Positions 14,279 through 19,792 of a stretch of DNA of 19,792 nucleotides are shown here, piece after piece. Made by a program: the position numbers and the translations under genes. How positions within the stretch are numbered: position 1 is the first letter of the stretch; each line of letters starts with the position of its first letter. The notes below the pieces were generated by a model, which worked only from the letters and a program-made list of their open reading frames with translations, was not told where the DNA came from and did not search any database. Origin of the DNA: CAYHOI01 sp964358175 (GTDB lineage: Bacteria > Margulisbacteria > Riflemargulisbacteria > GWF2-35-9); contig CAYHOI010000028.1 in the NCBI GenBank assembly GCA_964358175.1, forward strand, positions 1-19,792, given 5' to 3'.

Positions 14279-14827
14279 TCACTGTATTATAAAGTCGTTG
14301 AAGTAGACATTCAATACCTTACCTGATTTTAGAACCATATTGCATTTCAGTATAATGGCCTTCTGTAGCAAATTCTTCCCTTCAATGGTTTTGATATCAT
14401 TAAAGGAACTGCTTGAGAGCACATTGATTATGTAATTTCGCAAAATCGTTTCCTTTTTCTTAATCTCCTCGGGGATTTCTGGCCCTGTGCTTTCTCCTCC
14501 ATGTCCGCCTTTCTTGGCTTTTGGAAGTTTCCCGCCTTCGGGTTCAAATTCCAGCTCTAAGGAAACTTTGAGATAACGACGGCCGCCATAATCAAGAAGA
14601 TTGACGACGTACTCGCGCATCGGAACCATCAGAGAATGTTCAGCGTGATCTATGACTTTCGGAACTTTTGGTACGCTTCGATGGGTGAGCAAAAAAACCG
14701 TTACAAAGGCAATCCCCAATAGAACCACCACCAAGGTAGCCGCTACTGCAACCAGCAATAGCTTCTTCGAAGGCCCCTTCGGTTTGGCTTGAGGAGCTTT
14801 CTCGGCTTCTTTGGATTCAATCTCCAT
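14279..14827 (-). CDS. fliL: FliL, flagellar stator-associated membrane protein
   Basis: Single-pass membrane protein that surrounds or supports the stator units. The 182-residue protein has a charged, Pro/Lys-rich cytoplasmic tail, one membrane helix at about 22-47, and a periplasmic domain with YVVNLLDYGGRRYLKVSLELE and the typical ending VYFNDFIIQ. A Gly/Lys-rich insertion (KKGGHGGESTGP) lies in the middle. The ATG at 14827 is preferred; a TTG at 14866 would add 13 residues but coincides with the -35 box and lacks a ribosome binding site. First gene of the flagellar operon; fliN follows after 18 nt. Confidence 0.9.
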   Translation of the reverse strand: MEIESKEAEKAPQAKPKGPSKKLLLVAVAATLVVVLLGIAFVTVFLLTHRSVPKVPKVIDHAEHSLMVPMREYVVNLLDYGGRRYLKVSLELEFEPEGGKLPKAKKGGHGGESTGPEIPEEIKKKETILRNYIINVLSSSSFNDIKTIEGKNLLQKAIILKCNMVLKSGKVLNVYFNDFIIQ

Positions 14828-14837
14828 TCTTGCTGAT

Positions 14838-14866
14838 AATATAGCGCAGGACAGCAGATTGGACAA
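14838..14866 (-). promoter_or_regulatory. Promoter candidate of the fliL-flhB operon
   Basis: Minus strand: TTGTCC (14861-14866) and TATATT (14838-14843) separated by 17 nt. Only 10 nt lie between the -10 and the fliL ATG, so the message would have almost no leader; no ribosome binding site is visible. A sigma-28 or sigma-54 type site was not found here. Confidence 0.45.
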
Positions 14867-14946
14867 TGGGAGGGGCGATTGATCGCTGCATTTGATTCTG
14901 TATATACTCTATCCGAAATGGTTTACGGTTTTGCAACTCCTTGCTT

Positions 14947-14963
14947 GCTTACGCACAGTAAGC
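14947..14963. repeat. Short perfect hairpin in the typA-fliL gap
   Basis: GCTTAC-GCACA-GTAAGC, stem 6, loop 5. It is not followed by a T run on either strand, so it does not look like a classical terminator. The surrounding bases 14880-15028 contain no gene that I can see. Confidence 0.35.
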
Positions 14964-14993
14964 ATCGCTCTCATTTTGATAGGTCAGCAGGCT

Positions 14994-15011
14994 CACGACA
15001 AGCTAGTCGTG
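14994..15011 (-). terminator. Hairpin 17 nt after the typA stop (weak terminator candidate)
   Basis: CACGAC-N6-GTCGTG, a perfect 6-bp stem, placed 17 nt after the typA stop on the minus strand. The bases after it in the direction of typA are not T-rich, so intrinsic termination would be weak; it may instead protect the 3' end. Confidence 0.3.
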
Positions 15012-15028
15012 TTCTATTTTCCAGCCCC

Positions 15029-16843
15029 TTACTTCGGAGACTTTTCTGCTTTCTTTCGGGCTTGCTCGGTGAGGTAAACTTTTCGCAAACGAATCGATTT
15101 TGGCGTGACCTCCACCAGCTCATCATCACCGATATAGGCAATATATTGCTCTAGGCTCATGAGTCTTGGCGGTGTTAAGGTAACAGCCTCATCCGAACCG
15201 GAGGCTCGCATATTGGTGAGCTTCTTTCCTTTGGCCGGATTTACCACCATGTCGCTGTCGCGGGCGCTTTCTCCAACAATTTGTCCCTCGTACACACGGA
15301 TACCCGGGCCCAAGAATAATGCGCCACGTTCCTGAAGGTTAAAAAGGGCGAAGGCCACCGTTGTACACGTTTCCATTGAGACCAATACGCCGTTTTTGCG
15401 AGTTTTGAGCTCTCCAGCAAAGGGGCCATACTCTGCGAAAATATAGCTCAGGGAGCCAAGTCCTCTTGTTTCAGTCATAAATTGAGAATGGTAGCCGAGC
15501 AGTCCTCGTGTTGGAATACGGTAGCGAACACGAGTCAGATCTGCATCCTGTGAGATTTCGAGCAGTTGCCCCTTTCTAATATTGAGACTCTCGATCACTT
15601 TTCCCATGTACTCTTCAGCCAAATCTAAGGTAAGATCCTCATAGGGTTCGAGCTTTTTCCCATCGATTTCCTTCATAATCACTGAAGCCTTAGAAACCTG
15701 AAACTCATAGCCTTCTCGTCGCATTTTCTCCACCAGAATCGAGAGGTGCAGCTCGCCTCGTCCCGATACCTTGAAGCCCGCTTCACCTTCGAGATCCTCC
15801 ACATGAAGAGCAACATCGGAGAGCAGTTCGCGTTCCAGTCGATCTTTGAGGTGGCGGGAGGTCACAAACTGTCCCTCGGTACCCGCAAAGGGAGAATCAT
15901 TGGGCATGAAGTTCATCGAGATCGTCGGGGGATCAACGGGGGTATAGGGCAAAGAGATCGGGTTGCTGGGATCCGTAATGGTCTCGCCCACTCGAATGCT
16001 GGGAAGCCCCGCAATTGCAACAATATCACCGGTGCTGGCATGCGTGATTTCCACCTGGTTATTCGCCTTGAAGGCGTAGAGCTTGGTGATCTTCGAGGCG
16101 GATAGCACTTGGTTATCTTGAGCGACCACCACATCCATATTGATTTTAGCTTTGCCGGAAGTCACCTTTCCGATGGCCAACCGACCCAGAAATGGTGAAT
16201 AGCTCAGAGTGCTGACCAGAAGCTGAAAAGGGCCGTGAGGATCACCTTTGGGAGCAGGAATATACCGTACGACTTCATCTAAAATGGGAAAAATATCATG
16301 ATTGGGATGATCCAAGTCATAGGTGGCGGTTCCAGCCTTGGAAGAAGCATATAGGATCGGGAAGTCAAGAATATGGTCTGGTGCCTGTAGTCCCACTAGG
16401 AGATCAAACACTTGATCCACCACCCAATCGCAACGCGCTGAGGGTTTGTCGATCTTGTTCACAATGACAATCACAGGGATATTCTTGGCGATGGCTTTCT
16501 TGAGAACAAAGTAGGACTGAGGCATCGGGCCTTCGACAGCGTCTACGAGAAAAAGGGCGCCATCTGCCATCGAGAGCACTCGTTCCACTTCACCGCCGAA
16601 ATCTGCGTGTCCGGGGGTATCGATAATATTGATATGGTGCCCCTTATAAGCGACGGAGCCGTTTTTAGCCATAATGGTTATCCCACGCTCTCGTTCGAGA
16701 TCCATGGAATCCATGAGCCGCTCAGAAACCTCTTGATTAGCGCGAAAGGCACCACTTTGTCGAAATAACTGATCGACCAAGGTGGTCTTTCCGTGGTCAA
16801 CGTGAGCGATGATCGCAACGTTGCGAATATGGTTTTGTTGCAC
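15029..16843 (-). CDS. typA: TypA/BipA, ribosome-associated translational GTPase
   Basis: Elongation-factor-like GTPase that binds the 70S ribosome and is needed for 50S maturation and growth under stress or cold. Full length, 604 residues. G1 AHVDHGKTT (13-21), switch I RERGITI (51-57), G3 DTPGH (75-79), G4 NKID (129-132). The central part has SGRGELHLSILVEKMRREGYE, and the C-terminal domain GLLGYHSQFMTETRG and NMRASGSDEAV, which separate TypA from EF-G and LepA. The start is GTG 16843 with AGAAGGG about 7 nt upstream. Transcribed from its own extended -10 promoter after sulP. Stop TAA. Confidence 0.97.
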   Translation of the reverse strand: MQQNHIRNVAIIAHVDHGKTTLVDQLFRQSGAFRANQEVSERLMDSMDLERERGITIMAKNGSVAYKGHHINIIDTPGHADFGGEVERVLSMADGALFLVDAVEGPMPQSYFVLKKAIAKNIPVIVIVNKIDKPSARCDWVVDQVFDLLVGLQAPDHILDFPILYASSKAGTATYDLDHPNHDIFPILDEVVRYIPAPKGDPHGPFQLLVSTLSYSPFLGRLAIGKVTSGKAKINMDVVVAQDNQVLSASKITKLYAFKANNQVEITHASTGDIVAIAGLPSIRVGETITDPSNPISLPYTPVDPPTISMNFMPNDSPFAGTEGQFVTSRHLKDRLERELLSDVALHVEDLEGEAGFKVSGRGELHLSILVEKMRREGYEFQVSKASVIMKEIDGKKLEPYEDLTLDLAEEYMGKVIESLNIRKGQLLEISQDADLTRVRYRIPTRGLLGYHSQFMTETRGLGSLSYIFAEYGPFAGELKTRKNGVLVSMETCTTVAFALFNLQERGALFLGPGIRVYEGQIVGESARDSDMVVNPAKGKKLTNMRASGSDEAVTLTPPRLMSLEQYIAYIGDDELVEVTPKSIRLRKVYLTEQARKKAEKSPK

Positions 16844-16888
16844 TGCTTATCCCTTCTCTGGAGAAATCAGACGTCTTTCGCGCTTCAT

Positions 16889-16897
16889 AGTATAGCA
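16889..16897 (-). promoter_or_regulatory. Extended -10 promoter candidate of typA
   Basis: Minus strand TGCTATACT: a TGn extension followed by TATACT (5 of 6). No -35 box at usual spacing. Transcription would begin near 16882, giving a leader of nearly 40 nt that contains the AGAAGGG site. The motif directly follows the sulP stop. Confidence 0.45.
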
Positions 16898-18589
16898 TCA
16901 GATTTGCGAAGTTGGCGACCACCTTGGCTTGGCGACACGAGGAGCCTCTTTCGCAATTGCGATGGCATCGTCGAGGTTGGGCTTGAATTTGTCGCGACCG
17001 ATCTTCTGAACCAGACCGGCTCGATTGAGTGATCGCAATACCTTAAACTGTGCTCCTGACACAATCACCCGGGTACCCTTTCGAAGAAATCGTGAGACAG
17101 CCTCTTCCAGAACATGGATACCCGTTGAATCGATCATAGGCACAAACTGCATATTAATAATCAGCACGCTGGGGTTCTGTCCCATTTCAATGAGTGCCTC
17201 CTTAAATTTATAGGCAGCACCAAAAAACAAGGGACCGTTAAATTCGAAGAGCATAACGCCTTTCGGGAGCTTATGAGCAAGATAGGAGTCGACTCTGTCT
17301 CTGGTCGGCACCGTCTCATCGTCAGCAGACCAGATCGCGGACACATTGGTTTGTTGACTCATCTCTTTAATAAACATCAGCATGGCTGTAATAAGCCCCA
17401 CTTCAATCGCAACCGTTAAATCGACCAGCACCGTAATCAGGAAGGTTAGAAAATACACCAAAGCAAAATGATTTGAGTTGTGAATAATAGAGAGGGATGA
17501 ACGCCACTCACTCATATGATACGCCACAACAATCAGTACGCCCGCAAGTGTGGGAATGGGAATAAATCCTACCCACCTCCCAAAATACATCATGATAAGG
17601 AGTAACGTCACTGAATGTACAATGCCCGCAACAGGCGTTCTGGCTCCATTCTTCACATTAGTCGCAGTTCGCGCGATGGCTCCCGTTGCAGGGATCCCGC
17701 CAAACAGAGATACTGCGATGTTGGCCACTCCCTGTGCAACCAGTTCCATATTTGAGCGATGCTTGCCACCGATCATGCCGTCGGCAACAACCGCAGACAA
17801 AAGCGACTCAATGGCCGCTAAAATTGCGATGGTAAAGGCGGGCTTGAATAGCTCTTGAACGATTTTTATGGAGAGATTCGGAACTACAAGATCCGGTAGT
17901 TCATTGGATATATCTCCAAACCGAGACCCAATCGTTTCAATCGGGAGATGCCAAACCCATACCATAATGGCTGTCACAATGAGTGCAATCAATGATCCGG
18001 GAACATGGAGAAGACGATTTGGCCAAAGGATGATGATCAAAACTGTCATGAGTCCAATGCCCACAGCCAAAGGATCTGTATGACCAAGATGACGTGAGAT
18101 TACCACCATCTTATCAAAGAAATCTGCGGGCAGATGATGTAGCTTAAGTCCCAAGAAATCTGGTAATTGAGACGCGCAGATAATAAGAGCGATCCCAGAG
18201 GTAAATCCCACGACCACAGAATGGGGAATGAATTTAATAACCTGCCCCATTTTCGTGAAGCCCATAATCATCAGCATGATGCCGGCCATGAAGGTGGCGA
18301 TTAACAGGCCGTTCATGCCATGCGTTTGAATAATACCATAGACAATAACTATGAACGCTCCGGTCGGGCCACCAATCTGAACCCGGCTACCCCCTAAGAG
18401 TGAAATGAGAAAACCTCCGATAATTGCTGTATACAGTGCCTGTTCTGGCTTTACGCCGGAGGCAATTCCGAATGCGATAGCGAGAGGGAGCGCGACCAAT
18501 CCAACGACAACCCCCGCCAAAAGATCGTGCAAGAATTTCTGATAGGTGTAACCCTTTATCGCATCAATGAGTTTGGGGCGCAGAAGCAT
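16898..18589 (-). CDS. SulP family anion transporter with STAS domain
   Basis: SulP/SLC26 permease of 563 residues in the inner membrane; family members carry sulfate, bicarbonate or other anions, often with sodium or protons. Residues 1-410 hold about 12-14 membrane segments. VALPLAIAFGIASGVKPEQALYTAII, the pocket element GGPTGAF (73-79), SGIALI and GGIPATGAIARTATNV (297-312) are family hallmarks. The STAS domain spans 444-550 with DSTG at 487-490, the site of the regulatory Ser in anti-sigma antagonists. The substrate cannot be decided; bicarbonate (BicA-like) and sulfate are both possible, and no sulfur gene is adjacent. The ATG 18589 lies 12 nt from a strong -10 and has no ribosome binding site. 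Stop TGA. Confidence 0.93.
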   Translation of the reverse strand: MLLRPKLIDAIKGYTYQKFLHDLLAGVVVGLVALPLAIAFGIASGVKPEQALYTAIIGGFLISLLGGSRVQIGGPTGAFIVIVYGIIQTHGMNGLLIATFMAGIMLMIMGFTKMGQVIKFIPHSVVVGFTSGIALIICASQLPDFLGLKLHHLPADFFDKMVVISRHLGHTDPLAVGIGLMTVLIIILWPNRLLHVPGSLIALIVTAIMVWVWHLPIETIGSRFGDISNELPDLVVPNLSIKIVQELFKPAFTIAILAAIESLLSAVVADGMIGGKHRSNMELVAQGVANIAVSLFGGIPATGAIARTATNVKNGARTPVAGIVHSVTLLLIMMYFGRWVGFIPIPTLAGVLIVVAYHMSEWRSSLSIIHNSNHFALVYFLTFLITVLVDLTVAIEVGLITAMLMFIKEMSQQTNVSAIWSADDETVPTRDRVDSYLAHKLPKGVMLFEFNGPLFFGAAYKFKEALIEMGQNPSVLIINMQFVPMIDSTGIHVLEEAVSRFLRKGTRVIVSGAQFKVLRSLNRAGLVQKIGRDKFKPNLDDAIAIAKEAPRVAKPRWSPTSQI

Positions 18590-18590
18590 A

Positions 18591-18608
18591 GTACAACGCT
18601 TATTGTAC
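18591..18608. promoter_or_regulatory. Inverted repeat over the sulP -10 and start region (operator candidate)
   Basis: GTACAA-CGCTTA-TTGTAC, perfect 6-bp arms. One arm contains most of the -10 box, the other lies just before the sulP ATG, so a bound protein would block transcription initiation. It may also fold in RNA if transcription begins further upstream. Confidence 0.4.
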
Positions 18609-18629
18609 GCTCAGGGATGAGCAAGTCAA
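18602..18629 (-). promoter_or_regulatory. Promoter of sulP, start-proximal
   Basis: Minus strand TTGACT (18624-18629) and TACAAT (18602-18607) separated by 16 nt, each 5 of 6 matches to consensus. The expected start near 18595 leaves only about 5 nt before ATG. Confidence 0.6.
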
Positions 18630-18691
18630 GGGTGTTTGAGCTCCCTGTAGCGTGGCTCACATCTCAGATTCTATCTAAACGTATCCTGCGC

Positions 18692-18697
18692 TATAAT
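18692..18697 (+). promoter_or_regulatory. Promoter -10 of folD, start-proximal
   Basis: Perfect TATAAT, 9 nt before the folD ATG. No convincing -35 at 16-18 nt (TTCTAT at 17). Transcription would start 2-3 nt before ATG, i.e. a leaderless message; no ribosome binding site is present. Confidence 0.45.
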
Positions 18698-18706
18698 AAA
18701 CCCACC

Positions 18707-19558
18707 ATGAGCCAAATGATTGACGGAAAAATGCATGCACAGAAAATGAGAGCCCGCCTCGCTAACGAGCTTAAAGTGCTTGTCAGTAAAGGCATTCACC
18801 CCTCCCTTACGGTCATCATTGTCGGCGACAATCCCGCCTCTCAAACCTATGTGGCAAACAAAGAAAAGCAAGCCAAAGAGGTCGGGATCCGCTCACAAGT
18901 TATTCGGCTGAGTGCGGATTCAACTCAGAATGAACTGTTGCAAATCCTTGCAACGCTCAATCAGGATCCTTCCATTCATGGGATTCTGGTTCAACTTCCT
19001 CTGCCGAGACACATCGACGAAGACCAGGTTATTCTTGCCCTTGACCCTCTCAAGGATGTCGATGGCTTTCATCCCATTAATGTGGGTCGCCTTGTGATGG
19101 GACATCCTCAAGCCTTCGTTCCCTGTACGCCTGCTGGAGTTCTTGAGCTGCTTCGTGAATATCGCGTCGAGCTGACTGGCAAGGAAGTGGTTATCGTCGG
19201 GCGAAGCAATATTGTGGGAAAGCCGTTGATTCAGCTTTTCTTGCAACAAAATGCAACGGTAACTGTTTGTCACTCGAAGACGGTTAACCTGGAAAATGTG
19301 ACAAAGCGTGCGGATGTTCTGGTGGTTGCGATTGGCAAGGATCACTTCATTCAAGCAAAACACGTTCAAAAGGGTGCCATCGTTATTGATGTGGGAATTA
19401 ATCGAATAGATGGCAAACTTTTTGGAGATGTGGATTTCGACTCCGTTGCTCCTGTTGCGAGCTTGATCACGCCCGTTCCGGGTGGCGTCGGCCCCATGAC
19501 CATTGCCATGCTTTTGAGAAATACCTTGAAGGCAGCCAGCCTCCAAAATGAGTGCTGA
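18707..19558 (+). CDS. folD: FolD, bifunctional methylenetetrahydrofolate dehydrogenase / methenyltetrahydrofolate cyclohydrolase
   Basis: Cytoplasmic enzyme of one-carbon metabolism, interconverting 5,10-methylene-THF, methenyl-THF and 10-formyl-THF, normally with NADP. 283 residues from ATG 18707, the family's usual length; the open frame extends upstream to 18527 but that part overlaps sulP. Motifs: YVANKEKQAKEVGI with the catalytic Lys, VQLPLP, DVDGFHPINVGRL, PCTPAGVLELL, the nucleotide-binding VIVGRSNIVGKPL, and PVPGGVGPMTIAMLL near the end. An MSQMIDGK start is typical. The 3' end overlaps the following MGMT-type gene by 11 nt, so both are one operon. Stop TGA. Confidence 0.96.
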   Translation: MSQMIDGKMHAQKMRARLANELKVLVSKGIHPSLTVIIVGDNPASQTYVANKEKQAKEVGIRSQVIRLSADSTQNELLQILATLNQDPSIHGILVQLPLPRHIDEDQVILALDPLKDVDGFHPINVGRLVMGHPQAFVPCTPAGVLELLREYRVELTGKEVVIVGRSNIVGKPLIQLFLQQNATVTVCHSKTVNLENVTKRADVLVVAIGKDHFIQAKHVQKGAIVIDVGINRIDGKLFGDVDFDSVAPVASLITPVPGGVGPMTIAMLLRNTLKAASLQNEC

Positions 19559-19792
19559 GCTTTACGAAGCGATTTACACCCTGGTTCGGCAGATTCCCAG
19601 AGGCAACGTTTCCACCTATGGTGCCATTTCGAAGGTTCTTGCGATAAACCCAAGGGTCGTCGGGTATGCTTTGCACCGCAATCCCTCAGCAGAGAAAACA
19701 CCCTGCCACAGAGTTGTCTTCAAGGATGGCCAGCTAAGCCCTGGATACGTTTTTGGAGGGGAAGATGTCCAGCGAGCGCAATTGAAAAAAGA
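19548..19792 (+). CDS. MGMT-family protein (6-O-methylguanine-DNA methyltransferase DNA-binding domain), 3' end outside window
   Basis: The first 81 residues are visible. They contain only the MGMT DNA-binding/active-site domain: GNVSTYGAISKVLAINPR (19-36) with the Arg that flips the base, GYALHRNP, and PCHRVV (52-57). The Cys of PCHRV is the methyl acceptor in true repair methyltransferases; alkyltransferase-like proteins have Trp there. The protein therefore keeps the acceptor but lacks the N-terminal domain of Ada/Ogt, and the part after it (LSPGYVFGGEDVQRAQLKKE) resembles the small one-domain MGMT-family proteins. It may repair alkylated guanine itself or flag it for excision repair. ATG 19548 overlaps folD. 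Confidence 0.88.
   Translation, partial: MSAELYEAIYTLVRQIPRGNVSTYGAISKVLAINPRVVGYALHRNPSAEKTPCHRVVFKDGQLSPGYVFGGEDVQRAQLKK

Noticed and set aside
10500..14827. Injectisome (virulence type III secretion) operon
   Set aside because: FliL, FliN with SpoA, FliO and the FliP-Q-R-FlhB order are flagellar; no secretin, needle or injectisome ATPase is seen.
14900..14960. Sigma-54 promoter upstream of fliL
   Set aside because: A TTGCA is present but the GG at -24 with correct spacing is missing.
18527..18706. Longer FolD start
   Set aside because: It overlaps the sulP coding region and promoters; FolD proteins begin close to the MSQMIDGK residue.
1..19792. CRISPR arrays, tRNA or rRNA genes, insertion sequences
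   Set aside because: No regularly spaced repeats, no cloverleaf-like or rRNA-like segments, and no transposase frames or terminal repeats were seen.

Overview
The window is bacterial chromosome that is almost completely coded, and no gap without a gene exceeds about 200 bases. The genes suggest a motile bacterium from a lineage away from the well-studied models: a flagellar export operon, a single-domain RRM-type RNA-binding protein, a YqeK-type HD hydrolase, and five proteins I cannot place in any known family. I cannot name the phylum from the sequence. TAG, TGA and TAA all serve as ordinary stops. Ribosome binding sites are mixed: some genes have a clear GGAGG-type site, while several others have a -10 box only 6-12 nt before the start codon and no such site.

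Left part (1-4248). On the minus strand, reading leftwards, lie a hemerythrin, a YgbA-type cysteine-rich protein (linked to nitrosative stress in E. coli), a mannose-1-phosphate guanylyltransferase fused to a mannose-6-phosphate isomerase domain, and MiaB, which is cut by the window edge. Divergent from the hemerythrin are an RRM protein gene interrupted by an in-frame amber codon and yqeK.

Middle part (4202-10503). This is the least explained region. Two minus-strand paralogous genes (228 and 312 aa) share an EF-hand-like N-terminal module. Divergent from them is a tight three-gene plus-strand operon: a 72-79 aa coiled-coil protein, a 778 aa protein with a long acidic disordered stretch and a helical C-terminal half, and a 620 aa protein made largely of repeated beta-rich units. 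The cluster sits directly against the flagellar export operon, and a sigma-28-like promoter candidate precedes the plus-strand operon. My best guess is an undescribed system connected to flagellar-type export or the cell surface; this is inference.

Flagellar part (10500-14866). One minus-strand operon runs fliL, fliN, fliO, fliP, fliQ, fliR, flhB. It encodes the membrane part of the export gate, a stator-associated protein and a switch protein. FlhB has NPFH where the family has NPTH, and FliN carries a FliM/FliY-like N-terminal peptide; no fliM is present here.

Right part (14867-19792). On the minus strand are the ribosome-associated GTPase TypA/BipA and a SulP anion transporter with a STAS domain. 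Divergent from sulP are folD and, overlapping folD by 11 nt, the start of a small MGMT-family gene that runs off the window.
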